Assembly (NCBI GenBank): GCA_900454475.1
Contig: UGSS01000002.1
Location: forward strand, 1,383,605 to 1,447,604
Direction of reading: 5' to 3'
Source: [Pasteurella] mairii
GTDB lineage: Bacteria > Pseudomonadota > Gammaproteobacteria > Enterobacterales > Pasteurellaceae
DNA: 64,000 bases
The notes below the pieces were generated by a model. It did no database searches and had not been told where the DNA came from. It was given only the letters and a program-made list of their open reading frames with translations. The stretch's first letter is position 1. Every line of letters begins with the position of its first letter. Made by a program: the position numbers and the translations under genes. Shown one piece after another: positions 1 through 9,410 of the stretch.

Positions 1-1
1 A

Positions 2-1264
2 ACATTATCTGATGGACGCGAACTGGAACTCCCTGTACACAAGGGTACCCTAGGTTATGATGCTGTAGATGTACAATCCTTAGTGAAAAATAAACTTTTC
101 ACTTTTGACCCTGGATTTATGTCAACCGCATCTTGTGTATCAGAAATCACATACATTGACGGTGATAACGGTGTTTTGTTACATCGGGGTTATCCAATAG
201 CGGATTTAGCTGAAAATGCCGACTATCTTGAAGTTTCTTACCTGCTCTTATTCGGCGAGCGTCCTAGCAAAGAAGAATACCAAAAATTCCGTCAACTCGT
301 CACCCGCCACTCTCTTGTCCATGAACAAATTGCGCGATTCTTCCACGGTTTTCGTCGAGACTCTCATCCAATGGCAATTATGTGCGGGGTAAGTGGCGCA
401 TTAGCAGCGTTCTATCACGATTCTTTAGATATTAACAATATCACTCACCGTGAAATTACTGCCATTCGCCTGTTAGCTAAAATGCCAACCTTGGCGGCAA
501 TGTGTTATAAATATTCAATGGGTCAACCGTTTATGTACCCGCAAAATCATCTTTCTTATGCGGGCAACTTCTTACACATGATGTTTGCCACTCCGTGTGA
601 ACCCTATGTCGTCAATCCGGTATTAGAACGTGCAATGGATATTATTTTCACACTTCATGCTGACCATGAACAAAATGCTTCTACTTCCACTGTTCGTACA
701 GCCGCTTCCTCCGGCGCTAACCCATTTGCTTGTATTGCGGCGGGTATCGCCTCATTATGGGGACCTTCACATGGTGGTGCAAACGAAGCCTGTATCAATA
801 TGTTAGAAGAAATCGGCAGCGTCGATCGTATCCCTGAATTTATCGCTCGCGCTAAAGATAAAAACGATCCGTTCCGCTTGATGGGCTTCGGTCACCGTGT
901 CTATAAAAATTATGATCCGCGCGCTAAAGTGATGCGTAAGACCTGCCATAGCGTACTTAAAGAGCTTAATATTCAAAATCCTCTCTTTGAAGTCGCCATG
1001 GAGCTTGAACGTATTGCACTTGAAGATCAATACTTTATCGATCATAAACTCTATCCGAATGTGGACTTCTATTCCGGTATTATCCTTAAAGCAATCGGTA
1101 TTCCAACATCTATGTTTACCGTCATTTTCGCTTTAGCGAGAACCGTTGGTTGGATCTCCCATTGGAAAGAAATGTTCAAACCTGGCAATATGAAAATCGT
1201 GCGTCCACGCCAACTTTATCGTGGTGAAAAACAACGCCCGTTTGATGCTATGGATAAAGATTAA
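2..1264 (+). CDS. gltA: Citrate synthase, 5' end cut by the window edge
   Basis: Condenses acetyl-CoA with oxaloacetate to citrate, the entry step of the TCA cycle, in the cytoplasm. The reading frame is open from base 2, and its upstream part (around TLSDGREL and [10 protein letters not shown]) aligns with the E. coli GltA N-terminus. The true start therefore lies about 8 codons outside the window, and the GTG at 83 is not the start. The three expected catalytic residues are visible: His in WGPSHGG, His in [13 protein letters not shown] and Asp in [10 protein letters not shown]. The C-terminus is intact at about the usual 427 residues. A hairpin terminator follows within 25 bases. Presence of gltA separates this organism from H. 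influenzae. Confidence 0.97.
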   Translation, partial: TLSDGRELELPVHKGTLGYDAVDVQSLVKNKLFTFDPGFMSTASCVSEITYIDGDNGVLLHRGYPIADLAENADYLEVSYLLLFGERPSKEEYQKFRQLVTRHSLVHEQIARFFHGFRRDSHPMAIMCGVSGALAAFYHDSLDINNITHREITAIRLLAKMPTLAAMCYKYSMGQPFMYPQNHLSYAGNFLHMMFATPCEPYVVNPVLERAMDIIFTLHADHEQNASTSTVRTAASSGANPFACIAAGIASLWGPSHGGANEACINMLEEIGSVDRIPEFIARAKDKNDPFRLMGFGHRVYKNYDPRAKVMRKTCHSVLKELNIQNPLFEVAMELERIALEDQYFIDHKLYPNVDFYSGIILKAIGIPTSMFTVIFALARTVGWISHWKEMFKPGNMKIVRPRQLYRGEKQRPFDAMDKD

Positions 1265-1284
1265 TTTTTATCAGCATACCTAAA

Positions 1285-1313
1285 AAGCGCGGTCAAAAAT
1301 GACCGCACTTTTG
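1285..1313 (+). terminator. Terminator after gltA built from an inverted uptake-signal pair
   Basis: An 11-bp stem with one mismatch (AAGCGCGGTCA at 1285-1295, TGACCGCACTT at 1300-1310) closes an AAAA loop and is followed by TTT. The right arm carries a perfect uptake signal and the left arm a one-base variant. Such inverted pairs are a common terminator form in Pasteurellaceae. Confidence 0.8.
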
Positions 1314-1576
1314 CTTTCTTATGTCCTATTTCCTTTCTCTGTGATCAATTATATTTCCATTGATTTCTTCTAAACGCCTATTTGCACAATTATTTTTACC
1401 TTCAAAATAATTTCTTAAATAACTATCCACGCGTATCATGTAAAAATTTTGTTAAATAGCTCATAAATTTAAAAGAAAACGATTGCATAAAAATAAATTC
1501 TACTGTATATCTTCATATTGTCTATTTATTGTAAAAGACACAACATCAATAAATACCTATCTACAGGAGCTATATA
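1314..1576 (+). promoter_or_regulatory. Leader region of the TRAP operon with candidate promoter
   Basis: With the terminator, this fills the 312-bp gap between gltA and the TAXI binding-protein gene. The sequence is AT-rich. A plausible sigma-70 promoter is TTGCAT (1483-1488), a 17-bp spacer, then TATATC (1506-1511), about 65 bases before the start codon. A ribosome site CAGGAGC lies just before ATG 1577. A TGTGATC half-site near 1340 could be half of a CRP box, but the other half is not there. No small gene is visible. Confidence 0.4.
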
Positions 1577-2536
1577 ATGAAAAAACTGTTTAAACTTTCT
1601 CTTATCGCCGGTATTGCAGCAACTTCCTTTGCAGTACAGGCTGAAGATCAATTCGTCACAATCGGTACCGGCGGTCAAACCGGCGTTTATTACGTGGTAG
1701 GTCAATCTATTTGCCAATTAGTCAACCGTGATACCGCAAAAACCAATATTAAATGTAATGCACCTTCAACCGGTGCGTCTGTTGCGAATTTAAATTCCAT
1801 TGCCGCACATCAAATGGAAATGGGGATTGCACAATCTGACTGGCAATACCATGCTTACAATGGTTCAAGCTCTTTTGAAGGTAAGAAAAACGACAAATTA
1901 CGTGCGGTTTTCTCACTCCATCCGGAACCATTCACATTAATGGCACGTGATGATGCGAATATTCAAAGTTTTGACGATTTAAAAGGCAAACGTGTGAATG
2001 TGGGCGATCCGGGTTCTGGTACTCGTGCCACAATGAACGTTATCCTTGCAGCGAAAGGCTGGACAGATAAAGAATTTAAAGTTGCTTCCGAATTAAAACC
2101 AGCAGAAATGGCATCTGTTATGTGCGATAACAACTTAGATGCGATTACTTATAACGTTGGTCACCCAAATGGCGCGTTAAAAGAAGCGGCAGCCTCTTGT
2201 AATACCCACTTAGTACCAATTACTGGTCCTGAAATTGATAAATTAGTCGCAGATAACCCGTACTATGCGAAAGCAACAATTCCGGGCGGTTTATATAAAG
2301 GTACCGATAACCCTGTTGAGACTTTCGGGGTTTATGCTACTTTAGTGACATCTGCTGATGTTGATGCTGATCGTGTTTACGCCGTAGTCAAAGCCGTTTT
2401 TGATAATTTTGATCGTTTCAAACGCTTACACCCAGCATTTGAACACTTAAAAGAAGATGAAATGATTAAAAATGCACTTTCCGCACCATTACACGAAGGC
2501 GCCATTCGTTACTATAAAGAACGTGGTTGGCTGTAA
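1577..2536 (+). CDS. TAXI-family TRAP transporter solute-binding protein
   Basis: Periplasmic substrate-capture protein of a TRAP-TAXI transporter. A Sec signal peptide covers residues 1-22 (MKKLFKL, hydrophobic core, cut after VQA). The mature protein opens with FVTIGTGGQTGVYYVVG, the signature start of the TAXI fold, and carries the conserved GDPGSGTRATMN segment near the middle. Length is 319 aa, normal for the family. The start is fixed by CAGGAGC ten bases upstream. The fused permease follows after a hairpin. The substrate cannot be read from sequence; TAXI proteins studied elsewhere bind glutamate or other carboxylates. Confidence 0.93.
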   Translation: MKKLFKLSLIAGIAATSFAVQAEDQFVTIGTGGQTGVYYVVGQSICQLVNRDTAKTNIKCNAPSTGASVANLNSIAAHQMEMGIAQSDWQYHAYNGSSSFEGKKNDKLRAVFSLHPEPFTLMARDDANIQSFDDLKGKRVNVGDPGSGTRATMNVILAAKGWTDKEFKVASELKPAEMASVMCDNNLDAITYNVGHPNGALKEAAASCNTHLVPITGPEIDKLVADNPYYAKATIPGGLYKGTDNPVETFGVYATLVTSADVDADRVYAVVKAVFDNFDRFKRLHPAFEHLKEDEMIKNALSAPLHEGAIRYYKERGWL

Positions 2537-2550
2537 TCCTCACGGATAAA

Positions 2551-2582
2551 AAAGAGGCAGACTTCAGTGTTCTGCCTTTTTC
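2551..2582 (+). terminator. Partial terminator between binding protein and permease
   Basis: A 7-bp stem (AGGCAGA 2555-2561, TCTGCCT 2571-2577) with a 9-base loop runs into TTTT. Placed between the abundant periplasmic binding protein and the membrane permease, it could let most transcripts stop and so lower permease expression. That role is inferred. Confidence 0.65.
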
Positions 2583-2634
2583 CGTTTAATAAAAATAATA
2601 TCATAATCACGTTTACTATTATTTAGGAGATTTT

Positions 2635-5280
2635 ATGTCTGTAAAATCGGAAGCTATGGGGTATGATGATCTTCAGGATATGGTCGCCTCTAACGATTCA
2701 GGCGGTCGTAATCCGGCAGGGTTTACCAAAAACTTGATCATCGTCACCGCTATTTTGTGGTCTTTATTTCAACTTTATTACACCTCCCCTTTCTCATTTT
2801 GGTTACAAGAAGTCATTCGTAGCTGGGGGTGGGATTTAAATGTCGTCATTGACGATACCAAAGCGCGTTCTATTCACTTGGCATTTGCTTTATTTCTTGC
2901 CTATTTATCTTTCCCAGCATTTGCTAGCTCGCCGAAACACCGCGTACCTTATCAAGATTGGCTATTTGCCACCTTGGGTGCATTTTTAGGCGCCTATTAT
3001 ATTTTCTTCTATGAAGGATTAGTTACCCGTTTCGGCGCACCAAATATGCAAGATATTATCGCCGGCTGTTTAGGAATTATCCTATTACTCGAAGCCTGTC
3101 GGCGTAGCCTTGGTTTACCGTTGGTCATTATCGCCACGGTATTTTTATTATATAACTACTTTGGACAATACTTGCCGACAAACTGGATTATCAGTCACCG
3201 TTCCGGCTCATTATCACAAATTATCAATCAACAATGGGTCACCACCGAAGGCGTCTTTGGCGTCGCCCTTGGCGTATCTACCAAATATGTCTTCTTATTC
3301 GTACTTTTCGGCGCACTATTAGATAAAGCCGGTGCCGGTAACTATTTTATTAAAACTGCTTTTGCTTATTTAGGGCATTTACGTGGCGGTCCGGCGAAAG
3401 CCGCGGTTGTTTCGTCCGGATTAACGGGCTTAATTTCCGGCTCCTCGATCGCCAACGTGGTCACCACTGGTACCTTTACCATCCCCATGATGAAACGCGT
3501 AGGTTTTTCTGCAGAAAAAGCAGGAGCAGTTGAGGTTGCCTCTTCGGTAAACGGGCAAATTATGCCTCCGGTCATGGGAGCCGCGGCATTCTTGATGATT
3601 GAATATGTCAATATGCCATACAGTCAATTAATCGTACACGCCGCTTTACCGGCGCTAATTTCTTATATCGCCTTAGTTTATATCGTACATTTAGAAGCCC
3701 TAAAATTAAACTTACACGGATTGCCGAGAACCGATCCGCCAAATCCGCTGTTAGTGACCTTATTAAGAATTGTTACCACAATTTTAGTGGTCATCGGTTT
3801 AGTTATCACGGTGAATTTTTCCTTAGGCTGGATCAAAGTTGTCGCACCAGATTATGCATTTGTCATTGTTTGTGCATTATTAGCAGTTATTTATTTGCTA
3901 TTAATCCGTCGCGTTGCCAAATTCCCAGATCTTGAAATTGATGATCCGAATGCTCCGGTAGTCAAATTGCCATCAGCAAAACCAACCGTCAACGCCGGTT
4001 TACATTTCTTAATTCCGGTGGTCATTTTAATTTGGTGTTTGATGGTAGAAATGCTTTCTCCAGGGCTTTCCGCATTCTGGGGAACCGTTGCCCTTGCGGT
4101 CATTTTAATTACACAACGTCCACTTTTAAATCTGTTTCGCAAACAACCTGTTAGCAAAAAAGATTTCACTGACGGAGTGAAAAACCTAGTGGACGGATTA
4201 GAAGCCGGCGCTAGAAATATGATCGGTATCGGGATTGCAACAGCCACCGCAGGGATTATCGTCGGTGTCGTTTCGCTTACCGGCTTTGGTGTACAACTTT
4301 CCGGTATTATCGAAATGCTCTCCATGGGTAACATTTTATTAATGTTAATCTTGGTAGCCATTTTCAGCTTAATTTTAGGCATGGGCTTGCCGACAACTGC
4401 CAACTATATTGTAGTTTCCTCCTTAATGGCATTGGTTATCGTCGAAGTCGGCAAACAAAACGGATTAATCGTTCCGCTGATTGCGGTACATTTATTCGTC
4501 TTCTACTTCGGTATTATGGCAGATGTTACCCCGCCTGTTGGCTTAGCTTCCTTTGCCGCGGCAGCGGTATCTGGTGGTAATCCGATCAAAACGGGTATGG
4601 TCGCTTTCTTCTATAGTTTAAGAACAGCGATTTTGCCATTCTTATTTATCTTTAATACGGATTTATTGCTGATTGATGTCGGTTGGGCAAAAGGAACGCT
4701 GGTCGCTGTCATTTCAACTATTGGTATATTAGCCTTTACCGCCGCTACAATGAACCATCTGTTTATCAAAAATAAATGGTGGGAGACCGCACTTTTGGTC
4801 CTCGGTGCCTTTATCATTTTCCGTCCGGGCTTTTTCATGGAATATGTTTCACCAACATCACGCCATATTGAGCCAACGCACATAACCGAAGCGTTAAGTG
4901 AAACGCCTGTCGGCAAAAATATTATGCTTAAAGTTTCCGGCATCAACCAATATGGTAAAGAAGTGGAATTTTATTCCCAATTAACCGTCCCGAACGGTGA
5001 TAGCGGCGAAGAACGCTTGAAAAACTTAGGATTAACCTTGTTAGATACAGGAGATAAAATTGAAGTTGATGGTAATGAAATCCATAAAGTGATTATTGAT
5101 ATGGTAGAAATTGATTCTCCGGCAGCGAAAGCGGGATTAAACTGGGATCAAACCTTATTAGAGGTCGCTTTACCATTGGAATCCTTGCCGAAAGAATGGA
5201 TGTTTATACCGGGATTATGCATCATTTTTGCTACCGGTTGGAACCAACGCCGTAGGGCAAAAAAAGTAGAACAACACTAA
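2635..5280 (+). CDS. TRAP transporter fused small/large permease (TAXI type) with C-terminal soluble domain
   Basis: Inner-membrane permease of the TRAP-TAXI system, presumably importing the ligand of the upstream binding protein on an ion gradient. At 881 aa it fuses the small (DctQ-like) and large (DctM-like) subunits. The N-terminal third has about five hydrophobic helices. The DctM part has the typical GLISGSSIANVVTTGTF and LGMGLPTTANYI segments and MADVTPPVGLA. After the last core helices comes a soluble stretch of about 130 residues (about 740-860) containing MVEIDSPAAKAGLNWD, a PDZ-like loop. This matches the position of the domain known as DUF3394. A final hydrophobic helix and a basic tail follow. 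RBS TTAGGAG precedes ATG 2635. Confidence 0.93.
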   Translation: MSVKSEAMGYDDLQDMVASNDSGGRNPAGFTKNLIIVTAILWSLFQLYYTSPFSFWLQEVIRSWGWDLNVVIDDTKARSIHLAFALFLAYLSFPAFASSPKHRVPYQDWLFATLGAFLGAYYIFFYEGLVTRFGAPNMQDIIAGCLGIILLLEACRRSLGLPLVIIATVFLLYNYFGQYLPTNWIISHRSGSLSQIINQQWVTTEGVFGVALGVSTKYVFLFVLFGALLDKAGAGNYFIKTAFAYLGHLRGGPAKAAVVSSGLTGLISGSSIANVVTTGTFTIPMMKRVGFSAEKAGAVEVASSVNGQIMPPVMGAAAFLMIEYVNMPYSQLIVHAALPALISYIALVYIVHLEALKLNLHGLPRTDPPNPLLVTLLRIVTTILVVIGLVITVNFSLGWIKVVAPDYAFVIVCALLAVIYLLLIRRVAKFPDLEIDDPNAPVVKLPSAKPTVNAGLHFLIPVVILIWCLMVEMLSPGLSAFWGTVALAVILITQRPLLNLFRKQPVSKKDFTDGVKNLVDGLEAGARNMIGIGIATATAGIIVGVVSLTGFGVQLSGIIEMLSMGNILLMLILVAIFSLILGMGLPTTANYIVVSSLMALVIVEVGKQNGLIVPLIAVHLFVFYFGIMADVTPPVGLASFAAAAVSGGNPIKTGMVAFFYSLRTAILPFLFIFNTDLLLIDVGWAKGTLVAVISTIGILAFTAATMNHLFIKNKWWETALLVLGAFIIFRPGFFMEYVSPTSRHIEPTHITEALSETPVGKNIMLKVSGINQYGKEVEFYSQLTVPNGDSGEERLKNLGLTLLDTGDKIEVDGNEIHKVIIDMVEIDSPAAKAGLNWDQTLLEVALPLESLPKEWMFIPGLCIIFATGWNQRRRAKKVEQH

Positions 5281-5291
5281 TATCATAAAAA

Positions 5292-5318
5292 GAGGCTATC
5301 CAACAGATAGCCTCGTTT
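5292..5318 (+). terminator. Perfect 9-bp hairpin between permease and stress-protein gene
   Basis: GAGGCTATC (5292-5300), loop CAACA, GATAGCCTC (5306-5314), then GTTTATG. The U-run is short, so it may act as a weak terminator or an mRNA-stabilising hairpin ahead of the usp gene. Confidence 0.5.
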
Positions 5319-5339
5319 ATGCCGAAAAAAGGATTATTT

Positions 5340-5765
5340 ATGTATAAAAAACTCTTAATCGCCATTGATCTTAATCATCTCGATAGCGCTAAATTTGTTG
5401 TGGATACAGCGCTTAACCTAACCAATCACAATCCAGATGCGATTTATCGTGTTGTATCGATTATCGAACCGGTGGATGATAGCTTTATTTCTGCCTTTTT
5501 ACCGAAAAACTTCGATAAATCGGTAATTGAAGAAGCCAATAAAGCACTGCATCATTTTACGCAAACCCATTTTCCAGCGGGGGCGAAAGTACAACATATC
5601 GTTGCTCATGGTACAATTTATGAAGAAATTAATCGTATCGCAGATGAAAAAGCGGTAGATTTGATCATTATGTTGGCGAGCAGTAAACCGAATGCCAAAG
5701 GGCTGAGCAGCAATACGGTTAAGGTAGCACGTAACGGTACTAAACCAATTTTAATTTTAAAATAA
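5340..5765 (+). CDS. Universal stress protein (UspA family)
   Basis: Small cytoplasmic UspA-fold protein, 141 aa from the chosen start. It begins MYKKLLIAIDLN, the usual first strand of the family, and ends with the nucleotide-binding-like stretch ASSKPNAKGLSSNTVKVARNGTKPILIL. The ATG at 5340 is preferred over the in-frame ATG at 5319, because AAAAGGA lies just before 5340 and the family starts with this strand. It sits 60 bases behind the TRAP permease. Usp genes are often the last gene of TRAP operons (the TeaD case), where they modulate transporter activity; that role here is inferred. Confidence 0.9.
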   Translation: MYKKLLIAIDLNHLDSAKFVVDTALNLTNHNPDAIYRVVSIIEPVDDSFISAFLPKNFDKSVIEEANKALHHFTQTHFPAGAKVQHIVAHGTIYEEINRIADEKAVDLIIMLASSKPNAKGLSSNTVKVARNGTKPILILK

Positions 5766-5768
5766 AGT

Positions 5769-5810
5769 AAAAGTGCGGTGAAAATTTTGCTTTTTTTTCA
5801 CCGCACTTTA
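5769..5810. terminator. Bidirectional inverted uptake-signal terminator
   Basis: AAAGTGCGGTGAAAA (5770-5784) pairs perfectly with TTTTCACCGCACTTT (5795-5809). The hairpin has A-runs and T-runs on both sides and serves the converging usp and emrA-like genes. Both arms hold a complete uptake signal. Confidence 0.88.
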
Positions 5811-5822
5811 TCAGTTTAGTTG

Positions 5823-6944
5823 TTAATTCACATCAATTTCCACTTCAACTGACATCCCCGGAATAATACGTTCTAATTCATCCTGATTTGGCTCAAATTC
5901 GATTTTTATCGGAATGCGTTGTGCAATTTTCACAAAGTTTCCCGTGCCGCTATCTGCTTTAATCAAACTAAATTCAGAAGCGGTTGCTGGCGAAATATCT
6001 GTTACCCGACCAATAAATTTTTTACCACCTAACGCATCAACAAAAATAGACACTTTTTGCCCTAAACGAATTCGTTCGGTATCCGCCTCTCGAAAATTTG
6101 CAATAATCCAATTACGATTAGGAACTAAGTATAGCAATTGTGCACCTACTGATACATATTGCCCTACTCTTACGCTCACTTGGCTTAAACGCCCATTTTC
6201 CGGTGCAGAAATTACCGTATGCTTAAGATCTTGTTGTGCTAAAGCTAATGCAGCTTTTGCATTATCGACCGCTGCAATCAAGTTTTTTTCTGTAATATCA
6301 ACATTTAACAGATCTTGTTGGGCAATATGAAACTGTTCTTTTGCTTGTAATAACGCCAAATTAGTCTGTTTATAATTATTGTTCGCTTGATCCAATTCCC
6401 GTTTTGAAATGGACTTAGTGTGGTATAACGTACTGACTCGTTTTTGCTCAATCGCTGCTAAATTAAATTGTGCTTTTGCGCTATCAATTGCCGCTTGACG
6501 TAAACTCAATGTCGCTTGGGCTGCAACACGTGTTTGCGGAATTCGCTCCAATGCTGCCTGCTGCGCCTTCAAATTCGCTTCTGCCTGCGCGACCTTAGCT
6601 AAGTAGGTTTCCGGATCAATAGTAACTAATGTCTGATCTTTTTTTACCTGCTCAAAATCCTGTACGGGAACTGCTTTTATATATCCTGAAACTTTAGGGC
6701 TGATTAAAGTAATTTGCCCCCTAACATAAGCATTATTGGTATAAACAGAATTTAACGAAAAAGGAGGTAACCGCCAAAGATAAAAGACGGTAGACAGCCC
6801 CAAAAGCACAGTAACAATAAAAATTACCATGCTAAGATGATGTTTTTTAGGCGACCATCTTTCTGGTTGTGAAGGAGATTGTTGCAATTTTTGGTCTGTG
6901 TTATTTTGCGCAGGTTGTGAAGAAGATATCGTTTGTTTTTCCAT
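5823..6944 (-). CDS. HlyD/EmrA-family membrane fusion protein
   Basis: Periplasmic adaptor of a tripartite-type efflux pump. The 373-aa protein has a Gln/Ser-rich cytoplasmic N-terminus, one membrane helix at about residues 38-58 (VIFIVTVLLGLSTVFYLW), then a lipoyl half-motif (SPKVSGYI, DQTLVTIDPE). An Ala/Gln-rich alpha-hairpin (about 110-215), the second lipoyl half (VISAPENGRLS) and a beta-barrel domain follow. This is the EmrA layout. It lies 11 bases downstream of the MFS pump gene and is presumably co-transcribed. No outer-membrane TolC gene is in the window. Substrate unknown. Confidence 0.88.
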   Translation of the reverse strand: MEKQTISSSQPAQNNTDQKLQQSPSQPERWSPKKHHLSMVIFIVTVLLGLSTVFYLWRLPPFSLNSVYTNNAYVRGQITLISPKVSGYIKAVPVQDFEQVKKDQTLVTIDPETYLAKVAQAEANLKAQQAALERIPQTRVAAQATLSLRQAAIDSAKAQFNLAAIEQKRVSTLYHTKSISKRELDQANNNYKQTNLALLQAKEQFHIAQQDLLNVDITEKNLIAAVDNAKAALALAQQDLKHTVISAPENGRLSQVSVRVGQYVSVGAQLLYLVPNRNWIIANFREADTERIRLGQKVSIFVDALGGKKFIGRVTDISPATASEFSLIKADSGTGNFVKIAQRIPIKIEFEPNQDELERIIPGMSVEVEIDVN

Positions 6945-6955
6945 AATATTTTCTC

Positions 6956-8623
6956 TTATTTTTTATTTCTTGCATTCGCTAATGCAGCTAATTCTTTACC
7001 TAAAAAAACCTTTCCCGTCAAATGATAATATAATCGATTAACAGAGGTATAAACAAACCCAACGGTTGCACCCATCCCTATTAACATAAATAAATCATTA
7101 TACGCATGTACTGTTGCTTCTTTAGCGGATTGCGCAATAAGCTCTTGTAATGCAAAATTCGTTACACTTTGCGTACTCATGCCACTGTATAAAAATTGGT
7201 TAGTTATCTGGCTGAATGAGGCATTGAAAATAGGATAAGTAAAGCTGAAATATTGCGTCATATCGGCTAAATGAATGTTGGTTCGATACGTAATAAAAGC
7301 ACTAAAAATAGCCGCACCCCCTAACCCACCAACGGTTTGTGATACGCCGAAGACTGCTGAATAACTCATAACATGTAAGGGACTTGTCGACAACGCCCGA
7401 ACCATTCCCTCAATCATCATTGGACCTAAAAAATAAAGCGTAGAAAAAGCAATAATTGCTTGACTAAGATAAATTTGCTCTGGTCGCGTTTGCACACCAA
7501 TATGTGTATCCATAAAAGCACCGACCGCAATGCCAAATAACGCAATAGATATCGAACGTCGTAAATCAGTCATCTTTAGCGTAAGAATACTGGCAATAAT
7601 CCCTAATGCAGATGCCAAAATAACAATTAAGTAAAGTGTTGTCATTTGTTCGTTTTGCATGCCCAGTGTTTCCATCAAACCTGCCGCACCAACGGTCTGC
7701 TCTGAGGTTAAAACCCGAGTAAACGCCCCCAAAAAGCCAAACATCAAAATTTGTGGTCGAGCAATCCAATACCAATCAAGCATAGGGTTTGAACGTTTTG
7801 ATTCTAACCAAAGTGCCAAACTAACCATTACTATGCTTATTGCTAATATCCAACCTAACCAATTTTCTGATGTCCACCAAATAATTCGCCCTTGCACTAA
7901 AAAACTGCATAATAAAGCAATTCCACCCGCAAATAAGGAAAAACTCACTAAATCATTTTTATTCAAATTACGTGAAATCAATCCAGGAGGAAGAGGTAAT
8001 GCCATTACACTGCCAATACAAAGTAACGTTATTACACTTTGGAAAATCAAGATATGCGTTATCTCACCATCAGCAAACAAGGAAGGCATCAACACTCTAG
8101 CAAGAGGAATACCAAACTGCATTAATCCCCCACCCAATACCATTCCAATTATCTTTGATTTACCCGTTAATCCTTGTGTAAAATACAAAATAGACGTCAC
8201 CATCATACCACTGGATCCCATTCCGGATATAGCTCTGGAAATCAATTCAATAGAATAATGATTAATTCCTATTTGCAATAAATTACTAATCAACAACAAA
8301 GATAGTGAAAGTTTTACAAAACGCGAAATACCGAAAGATTGACGAATTTTAAAATACATAATGCTCATACAAGCATATGTCATATAATAACTGACTTGGA
8401 TCCAGCCACCTTGCTCCATAGTCAAGCCCAATTCGCCACGTAATTGAGGTAAATAAGCAAGCAATAACCCGTTTTGTAATCCGGCATTCAAGGATAGCAG
8501 CAGCCCGATCAACATATACCGAATACGACGTGAGCGGTTATGCACTGGTGATGCCGGCGACCCCGCCATATAAGGCATTTCATGTGGTTTAAAAACATAG
8601 CCATTTGATTCTAACAATGCCAT
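6956..8623 (-). CDS. DHA2-like 14-helix MFS efflux transporter
   Basis: Inner-membrane proton-driven exporter, 555 aa with about 14 hydrophobic segments. It has a short cytoplasmic N-terminus, then LIGLLLSLNAGLQNGLL as helix 1 and GGWIQVSYYMTYACM as the helix-2 signature region of EmrB-like proteins. It is more divergent than classical EmrB, so I leave the symbol blank. The start ATG 8623 has GGAAAG six bases upstream. Pairing with the adjacent EmrA-like adaptor indicates a two-gene drug, bile-salt or fatty-acid export unit. The substrate is not readable. Confidence 0.85.
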   Translation of the reverse strand: MALLESNGYVFKPHEMPYMAGSPASPVHNRSRRIRYMLIGLLLSLNAGLQNGLLLAYLPQLRGELGLTMEQGGWIQVSYYMTYACMSIMYFKIRQSFGISRFVKLSLSLLLISNLLQIGINHYSIELISRAISGMGSSGMMVTSILYFTQGLTGKSKIIGMVLGGGLMQFGIPLARVLMPSLFADGEITHILIFQSVITLLCIGSVMALPLPPGLISRNLNKNDLVSFSLFAGGIALLCSFLVQGRIIWWTSENWLGWILAISIVMVSLALWLESKRSNPMLDWYWIARPQILMFGFLGAFTRVLTSEQTVGAAGLMETLGMQNEQMTTLYLIVILASALGIIASILTLKMTDLRRSISIALFGIAVGAFMDTHIGVQTRPEQIYLSQAIIAFSTLYFLGPMMIEGMVRALSTSPLHVMSYSAVFGVSQTVGGLGGAAIFSAFITYRTNIHLADMTQYFSFTYPIFNASFSQITNQFLYSGMSTQSVTNFALQELIAQSAKEATVHAYNDLFMLIGMGATVGFVYTSVNRLYYHLTGKVFLGKELAALANARNKK

Positions 8624-8700
8624 AGTCTTTCCATATTACAACTCAAAGGTGCTCATAAAAGCAATCGTCGCAAACTGCCAATTTATTCATCAAATAAAAT

Positions 8701-9342
8701 TTATAAACTGCGCACTAAAAACGGATTGTTTTCTTTTTCTTGCCCAATCGTAGTACAAGCTCCATGACCCGGTACGATCACCATATCCTGATTAAGTACC
8801 AATAACTTATCGCAGATTGAGTGAATTAAGGTTTGATAATCTCCACCGGGAAAATCCGTTCTACCGATACTGTTCTGAAATAAGACATCTCCAGTAAAAG
8901 CAATATTTTTATCCTGCTCAATTAACCCAATATGCCCAGGAGTATGTCCTGGTAAGTGTAGCACCTCAAAAGATAAATCACCAATTTTAATGTTCTCGCC
9001 ATCCTCGTTCAACCAACGATCTGGTAAAAACGCCTCAACCTCAAATAAAATACCGAATTTTTGTGATTGCTCAGCTAACCCCTTCAACCAATATTCATCA
9101 GCTTGATGAGGTCCCCAGACTTCTACATTAAAATGTGATTTAAGTTTAACCGCTGCTCCCACATGGTCCAAATGACCATGAGTTAATAAAATTAATTTTA
9201 AATTAAGTCCCAATGCTTCAATACGTTTAATTAATTTATCACTGTCGCCACCAGGATCAATAATCGCTGCATTTTTTTCATCATCCCAAATTAAAGAACA
9301 ATTTTGCTGAAACGCGGTAACCGGAATAATGTCTATATTCAT
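8701..9342 (-). CDS. ycbL: Metallo-beta-lactamase-fold hydrolase YcbL
   Basis: Glyoxalase II-like zinc hydrolase of 213 aa. Zinc ligands are plain: HGHLDH near residue 55, His in HLPGHTPGH, Asp in FTGDVLF, and His in VPGHGAC. It aligns end to end with E. coli YcbL (NIDIIPVTAFQQNCSLIW at the start). YcbL-type enzymes hydrolyse S-lactoylglutathione weakly in vitro; the physiological substrate is uncertain. RBS AGAGGA precedes the ATG. The gene follows mepK and ldtD as in E. coli (ycbB-ycbK-ycbL), so the grouping is ancient. Confidence 0.93.
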   Translation of the reverse strand: MNIDIIPVTAFQQNCSLIWDDEKNAAIIDPGGDSDKLIKRIEALGLNLKLILLTHGHLDHVGAAVKLKSHFNVEVWGPHQADEYWLKGLAEQSQKFGILFEVEAFLPDRWLNEDGENIKIGDLSFEVLHLPGHTPGHIGLIEQDKNIAFTGDVLFQNSIGRTDFPGGDYQTLIHSICDKLLVLNQDMVIVPGHGACTTIGQEKENNPFLVRSL

Positions 9343-9410
9343 TTTACAGTCCTCTTTTTATAAATAAAGAAACCGCAACAAGTGCGGCCATTTTATTTAA
9401 AGTTTTATCC

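Noticed and set aside
3891-4403. 170-codon frame antisense to the TRAP permease
   Set aside because: Shadow of a membrane protein gene; Ile/Pro/Thr-rich with no recognisable motif.
7659-8258. 199-codon open frame on the plus strand inside the MFS transporter gene
   Set aside because: It lies wholly antisense to a clear 14-helix transporter, has no ribosome site and its composition mirrors hydrophobic codons on the other strand.
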